Assembly: GCA_963402885.1 (NCBI GenBank)
Contig: OY727099.1
Coordinates: forward strand, 1,242,501 to 1,306,500
From: Antedon bifida
Lineage: Eukaryota > Echinodermata > Crinoidea > Comatulida > Antedonidae
DNA: 64,000 nucleotides
Direction: 5' to 3'
This document shows positions 46,231 to 59,300 of the stretch, piece after piece. The position numbers and the translations under genes are program-made. How positions within the stretch are numbered: the first letter of the stretch is position 1; the number at the start of each line of letters is the position of its first letter. The notes beneath the pieces were generated by a model. It searched no databases. It was not told the DNA's origin and saw nothing but the letters and a program-made list of their open reading frames with translations.

Positions 46231-46908
46231 TAGGACAGTGATTAATTTACTATTGGTAATCATAGCCACATTGCCTAAAGACACAAAATATATAAATAAA
46301 TAACATCCATTCTGATCATGGATTCACTAATCACTAGACCTACTACCTTTTATCCAACATCGTCCTCATAATACATCAACACCCGCACAATACTGAACAT
46401 CAATTAAAACAATGGAAATACTTTTCTGTTTTCAATCGAATGAATAAAATATTGACATAATTTGGTTTGATCTTGGTTCTTTCAAGGCAATCTAACAACG
46501 ATTGCATTGTTTCTTCCCAGTAGACCTTTACATTTATTTTTAATTTATGCCGCAAGCATGAGATGAATCCAACAAAGAAACTACAACACGACATTATATG
46601 GAAATATCATTTTATTTCAATTGACGAGCACATTAAATATTTCAATCAAAACAATTATCTCAATGTGGGGCTAGCTGAATGACATTATAGCAGATAATTG
46701 TGTAAGTAAAATCAACATTGCAAGTAAAACGTCAACAAATTTTGAAATTAAAGCAATTTGCTCACCTCCACAACTAACTTATGTACTATTTCTATATCGA
46801 ATAATAACAATATCAGAATTATAATACAGAATTTTCCTAAGCATACAATTCAGTTAAATACACAAATTAATTTTACAATAAAAGATAGGCCTAAATTCAG
46901 AGTGCAAA

Positions 46909-47958
46909 CTAGGATAATTCAATGTCATTTTCAGGTATTTGCTGCAAACGTTGTCTGATCCGACAAAATTCGAGCAACTCGGCGCGGAACTGTGGCATAG
47001 AAATTGTGTAAATAAAAGGGTTTGCAATGAAATTTACAAATACCAAATTTAGTCCAATAAACCACATACGATTTTTAAATTCAGGATTAGTAGCATATTC
47101 GCTGACTATGATTATCGTAGTGATTGGCACCCAACATAAAACATATACCAAACTAATAGCTAAAAACATTTTGACTGTTTTAACGTGTACAGACGAATAT
47201 ACTGATGGAGACGCAGATGTGTGTTTTCGTTTAACTAATTCGTGAATTATTCTACTATATACAATTACCATAGTTGATAACGCAAACACAAAATATAGTA
47301 TAAATAATGTTCCCGTAATGGTTTGTACAAATAATTCCTCATCTTCTATTCCACATGTTACATATGTACTGTGATATATTAATTTAACAAAATATATCTC
47401 TGGATTTATCAATAACCCGATAATCCATGCTGACATTATCATTGTTATTGTTTGCCTGATTGTGTAATGTTCTCTGAAATAGATTGGTTTTATTATAGCA
47501 AAGTATCTCTCTATTGTAATCAAAACCAAATTCGCCGTAGAAGCATGCGACATCATCCAAATTAGACAAGAGATTTTACATTGAATATCGCTATAATACA
47601 GTGTAGCCCAATGTATTTCATATACTTTCTTCATTGCAACTTGCAATAGGAAGATTAAACATCCTGTGGCATCGATTAGTGATTGGTTGAAAATAAACCA
47701 TCGCGTGCTTCGACGAATGGTTAGCGCACGGTTAATCGTTAACAGTACTAAAACATTGACAATTAGTCCAAACGTTGAAAGTGCATACCCGAATTTCACA
47801 GCTATCAAGTCGGTGTTTATTAAACTTATATTCATAATTATTTCCGAGCTTGTAAAATAAGTCGCAGTTCCTCTATCAGCATAAATGCGTACTGTGAAAT
47901 ACCCTGATAAACTTTCGTCACTTGTGTCGATGATCCAATACAATAGTATACTAAACAA
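46909..47958 (-). CDS. Class A (rhodopsin-like) GPCR, orphan, copy 2
   Basis: Intronless, 349 aa as the longest frame. The more likely start is Met42 at 47835 (MNISLINTDLIAVKFGY), which aligns with the paralogues and leaves about 308 aa; the upstream 41 residues have no counterpart in them. Landmarks: GLIVNVLVLL (N1.50), FNQSLIDATG (D2.50), DIQCK, TIERYFAI, CWVP (TM6), NPFIY (TM7). TM2 end and first loop (FLLQVAMKKVYEIHWATL) are intact. Loop 3 is identical to copy 1 except for a histidine. Membrane receptor with unknown ligand, presumed G-protein-coupled. Confidence 0.93.
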   Translation of the reverse strand: MFSILLYWIIDTSDESLSGYFTVRIYADRGTATYFTSSEIIMNISLINTDLIAVKFGYALSTFGLIVNVLVLLTINRALTIRRSTRWFIFNQSLIDATGCLIFLLQVAMKKVYEIHWATLYYSDIQCKISCLIWMMSHASTANLVLITIERYFAIIKPIYFREHYTIRQTITMIMSAWIIGLLINPEIYFVKLIYHSTYVTCGIEDEELFVQTITGTLFILYFVFALSTMVIVYSRIIHELVKRKHTSASPSVYSSVHVKTVKMFLAISLVYVLCWVPITTIIIVSEYATNPEFKNRMWFIGLNLVFVNFIANPFIYTISMPQFRAELLEFCRIRQRLQQIPENDIELS

Positions 47959-48099
47959 TTGTGGTAAATTCGCAGCAAGTCCCTGTGTTCAATCTCTGTA
48001 ATTGAAATCAATAATTTCAAATTTGTAGAAAACCCAGTCGTGTCCCATTCGTCTATTTGAGAGTGCAATTAGCCTTCTATTTCTTCTTCATCATCAATG

Positions 48100-48420
48100 T
48101 ATCAACAACATGGTATCAATACTATGCCTAATCACTACCATCTCTACTACCAACCATTGTCCTCGAAACACAATAATACCCGCATCATAACTGAATTGAA
48201 TAACTGAACTTAAATTAAAACAATAAAACAGTTGTGTGTTCCTAATGTTTTAAATGAATAAAGAGAATATTGACATATAATTTGACTTTGATATCCTTTA
48301 CAAAATAAAAGTTGATTAGAAGCATATACAAATAGCGCCATCAACGGTTTATTATGATTTTATACTCTATCTGATTGGTATTTTTCCTCTTTGCATTTCA
48401 TCATCATTTACCTCTTGTTA
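48100..48420. repeat. Duplicated 5' flank of GPCR copy 2
   Basis: Counterpart of 44540-45200 (see shared words there); it lies just upstream of the copy 2 start. Confidence 0.7.
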
Positions 48421-49329
48421 TAGTTTATACAATATTGACATTTTCAAAAACACATTAACATTAAATTAAACAATTCATGGTATATTGGTTTCTTTAGAAA
48501 GTAATCAAATCTGAACAAACATAATTATTATTGCGCTACAATTTGATCTCCAGAGGATAACATTGAGAGCACAATCTAACATACTATAAAAGAGAATGAT
48601 TGGCCTACATAGTCCAATTGCACTTTAAAGCAATATATAGGCCTATACCATGAATTATAATGACATGCATAGATTAATATTTAATATACATAGTGTAACA
48701 CAGAAACATTAATTTATTTTAACAAAGTCGGTAATCTTAAAAAGAATATTTTCAAAGGTTTTTTAAAACTGTAAAACTACATGTTCAATTTTAATTGTAA
48801 ATATCATGTATATCGTATTTGAACATTACCAAGGATTTATTGGTATCAATTTACTATAATATTATTTACTATATAATAAAAGTGGGCGTTTCTTCGCAAA
48901 AGACAAAAAACACATTATTTCAACTTTTGTCGATTGCAATAGGAATAGAGAATTCGTTGTTATTACGACTCACACTTATTTAGAGCAGAGCCGAGCCACC
49001 AGTACGGTTGGTAAGGTTTCAACCTGACCACTTTTTTTCACAGAGGCCTTTGGACAACCCAGTGGCTTGAACAGAGATTGTTCTCTTTTCTTGCAAAAAC
49101 CACACCATTTTATATCTTGTGGCTACATCACTGTAGAGCATCGAGAACATCTCTATGGTTAGAGGGAGAACTATATCCATCTTGAACCTGACAAAGTAGA
49201 AACTATGGCAGGGTATTATCCCGTCTGGTCAAGATAACAACTTAAAGCAGGCGACATTTCAGTAATTAGACAATGTTCTAAAACGAGATATACCCGCAAC
49301 AACTGCGGAGTCTATTCGATCATGTAGGC
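48421..49329. other. Between GPCR copies 2 and 3; one unexplained stretch
   Basis: AT-rich to about 48980. Bases 49050-49230 have a composition closer to coding (plus-strand frame EAFGQPSGLNRDC... then a stop, ...KVETMAGYYPVWSR in another frame). I recognise no family and see no splice sites, so this may be a decayed repeat. Confidence 0.35.
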
Positions 49330-50286
49330 CTACGGTCTTTCAGTTACCTCCATGGCACAATGTTGTCCAATGTCATTTTCAGGTGTTCTTTGCAAACATG
49401 TCCTGATCCGAAAAAATTTAAGCAACTCGGCTCGGAACTGTGACATGGAAATTGTGTAAATGAAAGGGTTTGCAATAAAATTTACAAATACCAAATTTAG
49501 TCCAATAAACCAAATGTGAGTTTGAAATTCAGAGCTACTGAATGCACTGGCTATGATTAACATTGTGATTGGCAGCCAACACAAGGCATAAACTAAACTT
49601 AGGGCTATAAACACCTTTAATGTTTTAACATGTATAGACGAATATACCGATGGAGAAGCAGATGTGTGTTTTCGTTTTACTAATTCGTGAATTATTCTGC
49701 TATATACAATTATCATTGTTGATAACGCAAACAGAAATGATAGTACAAATAATGTTGCCGCAATTGAATACACAAACCATGATTCTTTTTCTATCCCACA
49801 GTGTACATAAGTTGTGTTTTGATATATTAATTTAACAACTAAAATCTGTGGATTTATTAATATTCCGATAATCCAAGCCGATATCATCATTGTTATTGTT
49901 TGCCTGATTGTGTAATTGTCTCTGAAATATATTGGTTTCATTATAGCAAGGTATCTCTCTATTGTGATAAAAAACAGATTCGCCGTAGAAGCATGCGACA
50001 ACATCCAAATTCCACAAAATATTTTACATTGAATATCGCTATAATAAAGAGTATGCATATGAATTTCAAGTATCTTCTCAAATAGGAAAGATAAACATCC
50101 TGTGGCATCGATAAGTGATTGGTTGAAAATAAACCATCGCGTGCTTCGACGGATTGTTACACGATTAATCGTTAATAGTACTAAAACATTGACAAATAGT
50201 CCAAACGATGAGAGTGCATATCCGACTTTCAGAGCTATCCAGTCCCTGTCGGTTAAATTTAATTTCATATTGTAGGCTACTAGCAA
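49330..50286 (-). CDS. Class A (rhodopsin-like) GPCR, orphan, copy 3
   Basis: Intronless, 318 aa; start at residue 7 (MKLNLTDRDW, 50268) matches the paralogues. Landmarks: GLFVNVLVLL, FNQSLIDATG, DIQCK, TIERYLAI, CWLP, NPFIY. Compared with copies 1 and 2 it has a small in-frame deletion at the end of TM2 (FLFEKILEI where others have FLLQVAMEKILEI) and lacks one residue in the first cytosolic loop (NRVTIRR against NRALTIRR). The frame is open, but the TM2 change may affect folding. It is the closest parent in the window of the broken copy at 1045-1510. The C-tail differs (HCAMEVTERP). Confidence 0.9.
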   Translation of the reverse strand: MLVAYNMKLNLTDRDWIALKVGYALSSFGLFVNVLVLLTINRVTIRRSTRWFIFNQSLIDATGCLSFLFEKILEIHMHTLYYSDIQCKIFCGIWMLSHASTANLFFITIERYLAIMKPIYFRDNYTIRQTITMMISAWIIGILINPQILVVKLIYQNTTYVHCGIEKESWFVYSIAATLFVLSFLFALSTMIIVYSRIIHELVKRKHTSASPSVYSSIHVKTLKVFIALSLVYALCWLPITMLIIASAFSSSEFQTHIWFIGLNLVFVNFIANPFIYTISMSQFRAELLKFFRIRTCLQRTPENDIGQHCAMEVTERP

Positions 50287-53200
50287 GTATAGAACTATCT
50301 AAATCAGAAATAAATAAATTGCGCCCTGTTCTTATTGTGATAACAGTTTCCTCCGTTATCAATATATTTACTGAAAGTTACTTTGATGAACTCACATTCC
50401 GATCAAAAACTCTCGTAATTAATAAGTTCAAAAGTATAAATACTTTAACAGGAGCAAAAGTGCACGAGTCCAAACAGAAAAGTTGTTGTTTTCGGTTCAG
50501 TTTAGAATTAAACTTCTGCACATTTTCGAGTACCTACTTCTCATCTTTTGTGTTTAGTGATGTTCCTTGAGATCAATGCTGGAATACCATTTTGGTGAAT
50601 TAACAGGTAATGCTCAAATGTCCCACTGTATAAATCTCTTGTTTTAATTACAAGCAATAAAATCAAATTTGAATATTATAAATTATTGTGTAATTATATC
50701 AAGTAATGTCCTTCTATTAATCTTGATCGACTATTAAAAAAAAAATGGTTTCAGTACGCTCGGATTCGTCAGGCAATATCTTCCACCGAACTGGAACAAC
50801 AATCCAAAGCCAAACAGTTAATATTAGTTCCAAATACTAATGTAATACTTTCTAATTGTCAGCATCAGATATAAACACAAATTAAACAATTAAACCGGAT
50901 CTCCATTTTTTGCACTTTTCGCAGAATCTAAATCTAGGCCTTGTGCCATACAGTATAGTTTGCGTTTGTACTGGTACGAAAGAAGAAAGGCTGGGGAATT
51001 GAATAAATTAACTTCGTCGCCATCATGCTGTGTGAACAGTAACAGAAGTTTAATTAGAAATGTGTTCGAACGCAATTATACGGAACGTAAAGAAAACAAC
51101 AGTATACTCCAGTAATTTAACTTAGGCCTAATAATAAAATATAGCCCATCACCCTTCATTAGAAAAGTTCACATTCATTTTGATTCGCTTTAACTGTATT
51201 TTGTGCCTTTTATGTGTAAACTGACTTTGGGGTTGGGTCAACCGGCTCAGCTACAGTCATTAAGTTCACTTAGGTTGACCTTGGTCTCCCCAATTTCAGT
51301 TTTTGTTGTTATGCATACTGAAATAGACCGAATAAATAATGTAATGTAATTAATTTAGTAAATTTTGAGTTCGAATCTGGACCCCGGCAGGGGTTTGTTT
51401 ACGTATTGTTATGTAGAGGTTAACCATATTTTTATTCTATAGAATTGGCAATGAGGAAAAAGGACTGAGGTGCTTTATTGGCTGTTTGTCGTCACGTGAT
51501 CAGAAAAAAAATACATATGTGAAAACGAATATTGCTAATGGTATTTTAAAATTAAAAACGTACGTTTGCTTGCTGTAGCTAAACGAACTCGTTTAAACTG
51601 TAAAAGAGTTAATTTAAATAATAGGTTATAATAATATTAAAATTAACTCTCCCAGTGGACTTTCGTCACTTCGTTGTGACGTCAATAAACCATTAATTTG
51701 CTTATAATTTCATTACAATAAATTGATGTTGTGGCTTTTCATTAATGTTGTTCCATTCTTTTAATTATAATTCAAATATTAGAATACAATAATTAAAAAA
51801 CTGCAGCGGGTGGGTAGGTTTCAATAACGGGAAATAGCAGAACTGCAATGACGTCACTATAAATCGGTGTACTGAGTTCGCAGAAACAACAAGTAAAAGT
51901 AAATTTGAACACAATATAATATTTCTTATACATCCGTGAATTGACATTTTGTTTCCGGTAACCTTCATTTTGACAATGTTGACATTAAAATTCACAAACC
52001 GGATATGTTTATACTCACTAACTTTATTGTTATCTTTCCCAAAAAAGTACATCCAATACATTCACCTTAATTCCGACATTGATTAATTTATGTTGAAAAG
52101 GTGGGAAGGGTTTTGGATTAAAGCATGGCTATCATAATAGTGTACGGATTATGGATGGTACCGTTTTGGTGTCTGTTACTAAACTTTGGAAGAAGCCAAT
52201 TGGCCAATCGAAAGTCAGTCAAGTGCTTAGGGGGCGGAAAATGATCGTTTTGAAACTAGAGGTAAACCTTTGATCTAGTCTAGCTCAGCGTCCTGTATTA
52301 GATTGCCTTGATTATACTTAGTGCGTCTTTTTGCCATTTCCCTCCATTAGGTACTAACCCTCGTGATGATTTTATTCGATCAAATGACACAAACACATAT
52401 CAGATTTGTCATTAGAACCGCGATTATTTGCTAAGCATTCCAATAGCAAATAAGCAGCATATATGATAATTACTTCTTATTACTAAAAATACTTCACTCA
52501 AAATTTGCCATTTCCCTCCATTAGGTACTAACCCTCGTGATGATTTTATTCGATCAAATGACTCAAACACATCAGATTTGTCATTAGATACTTTATTGTT
52601 TATAAGCATACACCACTCAAAGGCACGTTTAAGGAGTTCACACAAAAATGGTTCACATTGTACATGTTTGTTGACACATGCGCACTCAATTCAATATACA
52701 TTTGCATAATTCTTATTTATATAGCTTAAGCATATTTAAATATAAAATTGCATAACAATTCAAATTAGGCGACAAAACACAATAGTACACAATAATAGAT
52801 TTAATATAGAATCCTATATATATATATTTGGAATTAGATTAGTTAATATAATACAATTTCTGTTTATGCTTAGTTTGAAATATGATAGTAGGCCTATTTA
52901 TAATATGTTGACACCGCTAGTTTTGGAACCATTATACATAGTAGTTGGGTCAACTCCAAGAAAATACGCTTCTGCGCATGTTCAGAAAGCACATCAATTT
53001 CACGAAAAGTTGTCAGTTTCAGTGTTTTATTAGTAAATTTCATAAGGTAAATTAAGCTACATTGACCTATTTATCTTTTTATCTGAAATGTTTAATGTAT
53101 CTATTAGACTAGAACATGCAATTTAATGTAATAACATTGGATGTACCACAATATAGTAGAAACAGGAAAAAGTCATATAATACGCAATGTAAGTAACCAG

Positions 53201-53331
53201 GTTAAAAAAGAGGTAGCTGTATGTTACGTAAAAGTGTGTACCAGTAGCCAAATTGTTATAATTGATATAAAAACAAAATGTAAACATACAATGCAGCAGA
53301 AGTGTTAGTTATTGGTAATGGGTTATCACTT
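50287..53331. other. Intergenic; no gene seen
   Basis: No supported gene. It includes a T-arm-like word (GAGTTCGAATCTGGACCCCG, about 51367) that may be a tRNA/SINE scrap, and the repeats listed at 52332-52590. Open frames such as 50208-50570 and 51765-52061 lack features. Confidence 0.5.
52332..52590. repeat. Tandem duplication, about 167 bp offset
   Basis: TTGCCATTTCCCTCCATTAG with GTACTAACCCTCGTGATGAT and the following 50 bp occur at about 52333 and again at about 52504. The segment between (52417-52475, CGATTATTTGCTAAGCATTC...) has another copy at 53998-54055 in an intron of the adhesion GPCR. Confidence 0.85.
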
Positions 53332-56300
53332 TTAATGTTCGTTATCATTAAGGTTGTCCTCACTTGTTTTGGCCTTCAGTAAAACCACTTGGACTTCATT
53401 TATTTCTGCTTCACTGACGTCACCAGCCGCTGTTTCACGATCGTCTGATTCCGCCAAATGTACGATGTTGTCTAGGAAGGAATGGAAGACACAATGTCAG
53501 TATTAGTCAATATTGAGGAAATCTTGTCAGTCGTAAGTCATCAGAATTTGATGGAAAAGTTCGCAATATTAACCTGTTTAGTCAGTACATTTTACATACA
53601 TCAGTCAGCCAGTCAGTTAGTTAGGCAGTCGGGTACATTGGTAGAGCTATATTATCAGGAGAAGAATTATCCAGTCCGTCAGTTAGAAACGGATTCCGTT
53701 CTGTGTCCGTTTTTTCGTTACAATGTCATGTTTTTTTCAACAATAATCAGGCTCTCTCTAATCAAGTCTGTCACACTATTAGTTAGTTTATTAGCTAGTT
53801 AGTTTATTAGCAAGTTAGTCCAGTGAACCAGTCCTAACTCAAACAGAATTAATGTGAACCTGTGTCTTCTGCTATGTTTTCTCGTGAACTAGTCTTTTCC
53901 TGGTTATCTTGTTTTTCCTGTTTGTTAACTTCAGTCAGCTCAACGTCACCAGCAGTTTCGTCTGGCGAACCTGAAATATGTATTAAGTTTGATAAAAGAA
54001 CCGCGATTATTTGCTATGTATTCCAATAGCAAATAAACAGCATATATGATAATTACTATTATAATTAAAAGTAACTTACCAACTTCTTCTAGAGGTACTC
54101 TCCCAAATACCTATAACGACAATGATTTGTTAAATTGGTTACAACCAATATGTTTAATCACCATCTTCAATATATACACGGCCCAACGCACGAAATTTCT
54201 GAACAATTCTCCAGCACTAACAACCGATAAAATAACATAAATTATGGCTCACCAGACCCTGATGTGATAAAGACCTAAGTCGCATCAATCCTTGTCTTGT
54301 ACTTCGACTCCTTGCCAACTCTATCTGTAAAATAATTGTAAACAATTTAAAATGACTGTCTTAATTCAAATGTATTGGGAATCCTGAAACTTCTATGAGA
54401 AATTATCACTGTGACATAAATCAGGCAATAGTCCCAACTTACTCAAATTTCTTACCACTTGGTTAGAAGTGGTAGGATGAGGACGGTGAACGCGCAGACG
54501 GAACGTTACAAGTACTCGTTCTACCCAGCTGGGATAAGGCATTATAACAAAACATTTGTTAGATAGTTCTCTTTCCCTCACCCACCCTTATATTTATTTT
54601 AGGCAAGCCAAGATAATTTATGAGCACTGTAATTTCCATTTATATTGGACAATAAATGAATCTGTATTCTGTATCTTCAATGTGACACAAGGTGTTGATA
54701 TCATATATGCTATATTTACCTCTTTTGTGAAATAACAGTAGATTGAGATAAAGAATCCTTGTAAGGCAAACAGAACATAGAATAGTACTTGTAGTTCATA
54801 GGTTATGTGGCTGGTCATTCCAAACACCCATATCACACCCAGGTACGGAATCATCAATACCGACTCTACAACACATCTCCTAACAATTACAAATGGTTAG
54901 ATATCATTGAAGTGCTGTAATATTATCATTATTACAAAATTGACGCGATTTACAGCTCGAAATATACATATTTCTAGATATTTTTATACTCCTATACTAA
55001 AATAATTTTGTTTTTGTTTTATGGTAGCGTGTACAAAGAATTGATAACATCCCTTCTCGCTTATGATAACTAATAACAATAATATTAACAAACGTTGCTA
55101 CGATTATCGTAGCATAAAATTTACTGCCTGCTCGAAATATACGACAGCAACAGGTTCTAGAAGCCTGAATGTGAAGTGTTCCAAATTTATAGATATTTTT
55201 ATACTAATATACTAACAAATTTGCTTTTGTTTTTATGGTAAAGTGAAAAACTGGGGTTAATCAAAATATAATGTTTTACTAATTGTTATGTAGGATTTGT
55301 GTATATCATTTGATTGATGATCGGAGAACAATCAGTTACTCTGTTTGAAAAAGGAAGAGTGAAATTTCAATCTTCTCTGGTTTGAGCTCATAACTATTAC
55401 TAGCTTCACACTTTTTTAAAAACTATTGAATAAATATTAAGTGTTGAGCTTAATTACCTCCGCCAAAATGGTGAGAGGTTATGTGTTCGATCGCGTGTGT
55501 TTGTTTGTGTGGTTGTTTCTTTATTTTTTAGTTTAGCAGGATTACTCAAGGAGTTAATGCTGGATTTTCACAAGATTTTAAAGAATGGTTTCATAGCTAT
55601 ATGGGAACACGTAGTTAAATGTTCTTATGCCTAGGCGGAGGTTTGCGCTCTCTCTCCGTCTAGTTACGATCTTCAAACAATTTATACAAACTTTCTTTGT
55701 CATTTTCTAAAATATTGTATTAATGTTTTTTTACCGTATCTTCACGAACACATTCTTGTATTTTACTGGCCTAGAATCTTCCTTGTATCCTCTCATAGCG
55801 ACAAGCAATAGAATAGATTTGACCTATGCAATAAAATATATAAAAAAATAACTAAACAAATAACGATGTATTTCAAAAGCAATAAGTGACCACCATCTTT
55901 TTTCCTAATATTCATAAAATTATATTATCATCGTTGGGTATTGTTATTCAGATTTTGATTAATATATTTATCAAATAAATTGGCTAATTTCCAGACAAAT
56001 AATAATATTAAACAATAAATAAAATAAACAACATTAATATTGAATTGTTCAGATGTTTTCCCTACTCTGACGTAAATTTTACAGTATGTACTTGTATAAA
56101 TAAAACATTGAAAAATAAAGATCATATTAATTATCGATGTATTTTACCTCAGACATTCTAACGAATATTTACGATATTTTATTGTATTTTACTGCGTTTT
56201 TTATATTTTATTACTTTCTTCTCTCCATCTGAATACATTTGAATAGTAATATATAATAGAATTGAATAGTTTGTATGTAAAATTGATGGAATCATATGGC

Positions 56301-59300
56301 ACGATTTAGAAATCCATCCCCCAGTCTCAAATGGTTGGATATTGTTCTCTAAGATATATAAATTATGGTCATAGGCCTAATTACGCATTAAGGGGCATTC
56401 CCACCTGTTCCGTTACGCGGAACGGCAGACAGTGCCGTTCATTTCAACATGACGCGCCCGTTTACTGCTCCGTGAAACAGAACAGGTGGGAATGCCCCTT
56501 TACCGTGGATAAAAAAGCTATTTAATCCATGGTATTACTTACTGTTAGGAAAAGAACAGCCGAGAATATAAATGCAGGCAATATGCCGCTATACGCAGTC
56601 AATAAACACCTGGCAAATACGATATAAAACATATGTCATTATTTGTAAATAATAAAGGTATTTGGTTTTTTGTAAGCAATTATTATCTATTATTTGTTGA
56701 TTCATATGGTTGTATTGAAAGTGATACATGCAAACAGGTGCAAGATACAGTACTGTGATGGCGCTATTTCAACTCTTGTGTGATTCATGAAAGCGTCCAG
56801 TGTTAACTGTTGGTACCGATGGACCAGTGTACGTTATGTACTTGTTGCAGGTCATCATGTTGTAATTCAATTGTGAATTAAGTTAACTCACTGATCGGCA
56901 TAATAGTGTAGTAAGGGCGCACTTTTTTAACAATGTTAAATCGTATTCTGCTTTTAAGAATCAGCCTAAAGACATTTAGCTTATTGAATCATGACGTTAT
57001 TATGTGATATGGTAATATGAAGTGCCTAACAAAATATGTTTAATGTAAATGAATGAAATATTATTACCTGTCATGTTTGCCGTAGCCCCTATGTACCCCG
57101 ACAAAAATACCAACTAGAGCAGCGGGTAGCGCCCAACCAAACGCGCTATAATACCGTTTATTTGTATAGCCTTCCTCGATAGTTTTACCCATGATTTTTA
57201 AATAATAGTGTGCCCCTTCTGCAGCAAACCAAGCCAACGTTGCAGTATAGAAGAAATGCATGACTATCCCACTGACTGTACACGGTATCTGTAGAATAAT
57301 TAATATTACATAAGTTACAATATACAATTTGTAGAAGTAATAGTAGGGCCTATATAATGTGCTCCTTTAAATCATTTCACTCCATCTCATTAAGGTCCAG
57401 GTGAGGCAAAAAATCCCCCCACCCTTTCCATCCTCACACAGAAAATTCAATCTAACATTAAGATTCGGCAAGCCTAAGGACCAATTTACACAGACGAGTG
57501 GTAATGGTAAGCGGAAACCGCGTAGCTTGTCCCACGTACAATCTGTAACTATCCTGAGCGGAAACCACCCGTCCACTCCGCGACGTTGTGTGTAAATGGT
57601 CATTAAGGATTAATATAGATTCTGTATTTTTATTACCGTTACCGCTCGTCTGTATAAATTGGCCTTAAAGGAGACGGACCGATGTGCAGACGGTCCAACA
57701 ATTACAATAAAATAACGTTACATCGTAATTGCATGCATTCAAGTCATTTTGAACATGACGTTAACATTTAGTGATTTTATATTTAATTGTTGGGTTTAGT
57801 TCTGTTGGAGGGAGTTGAAAAATAACCAATTTCTTACAATGAATCTTGAGAATTCAATACTACAAACAAGTGTTGCCGTTGTTGCAATAGACGCTGCCAA
57901 TAGGTTCAACAGAGTGAATACATAATCATAATCCTTCACAAGATGCCTATAGAAAAAAAAAGCAATGTATAGCATCAGAAGACATAAACAAGCACCTATG
58001 GATATTAAGTGTGAATCCCACTAGGACGTAACGCAACGCAAGCGTGTCGACAAATGACAAGCGACAGTTTGAATAATCCATCACTTGTGATTGGTCAACT
58101 CACTGACGTTGCGTTACGTCCCTGCATTGCGTCCTAGTGGGAACCAAGCTTTCGGTTTGCGACGACCGACCAAGCTAGACACACGTCCCAATACCATATT
58201 CCCCGTATGCACACAATAACATGACGTAGTTTGGTCGTAAGTCGTCGCAAATCGAACGCTTCCGAAAACTTGATTCTCACTAGAGACGCAGCACAAAGAC
58301 GTAACGCAACGTAAGTGAGTTGACCAATCACAAGCGTTATGTTATATGAATAATCGTCAACCATATTTGGTATGGTCTTACCTTAGTTTAACTATGTGCC
58401 AGATGACAATGGATTGAACAATTATCGATATCAAACAGGCCGCGTACGTTGGTACTCGTATGCCTATTGCTTTCTTTCCAAGTGGCTAATAAAATAATAA
58501 AACGTGAGGAGTTGTAATGGCAGCTTTAGACAAGACATGTTCTAATGTTATTAAACCTGCGTTCACACATCGGAATCCGGTCCGGTGTCGTAGAATACAA
58601 AATCGTAAAAAAAGTTTGCAGCCTAGTGTTTGGGAATCGAATCGTCCACACTAACGAATTCTAGATTCCGTACAAAACGTAGAATGCTCTGACTTTTATG
58701 TGGCCACCGGACCGAAGCGTGGGCTTAAATCATACATTGTTCTACTTTTAGTGGACCATTTCTATTACTGAATATATTTTTAAAATGTTTGTTTACATTT
58801 GTTAGGTGTTTTTGTCAAAGTAAAATACAAAATGTGATGTAGTGTAGTGTTATCCACTTCTAAAATCAGTACTTCACACTGTACACTCACGTAAAACATA
58901 GAAATAGATAGGCCTTTGTTAATTTAAAAGTATGTTATTTCGAAATAAAAACTGCAGCAAAAAAAACAATAATGCTCCGGGCTCTTGCATAACTTACATC
59001 GTACTTTTCCATTGGTGCGATGATTGCGAAACTTGTCGTATGATTACAATTACAGGTAATGTAGGATGATGAACTATCGCCAAAATCTCGCTTACACCCC
59101 CATGTTGACCACCTTCTGTTAATCATTAAAAACACAGACTTAAAATGACAAATGTACATAATACATTACTTTTTAGTATGTAGTTATAAGTGAAAATCCA
59201 CATTTTCGTATTTCTTATCTCACTCTTGAGTTATACATGGATTTATAATTCTTATAAAGGAAAGTCATTTTTGAAATAACTTAAAAATTGGAAGTAACCA

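Noticed and set aside
47836-47958. N-terminal 41-residue extension of GPCR copy 2
   Set aside because: Not present in the paralogues; Met42 aligns with their starts, so the extension is probably 5' UTR.
53482-53802. 106-codon plus-strand frame
   Set aside because: Made of degenerate AGTCAGT repeats within an intron of the adhesion GPCR on the other strand.
54393-54581. Possible extra adhesion GPCR tail exon (acceptor TTATCCCAG near 54530)
   Set aside because: In the required phase it reaches a stop after about 21 codons, while the exon at 54324-54253 continues the frame cleanly. Kept only as a possible alternative end.
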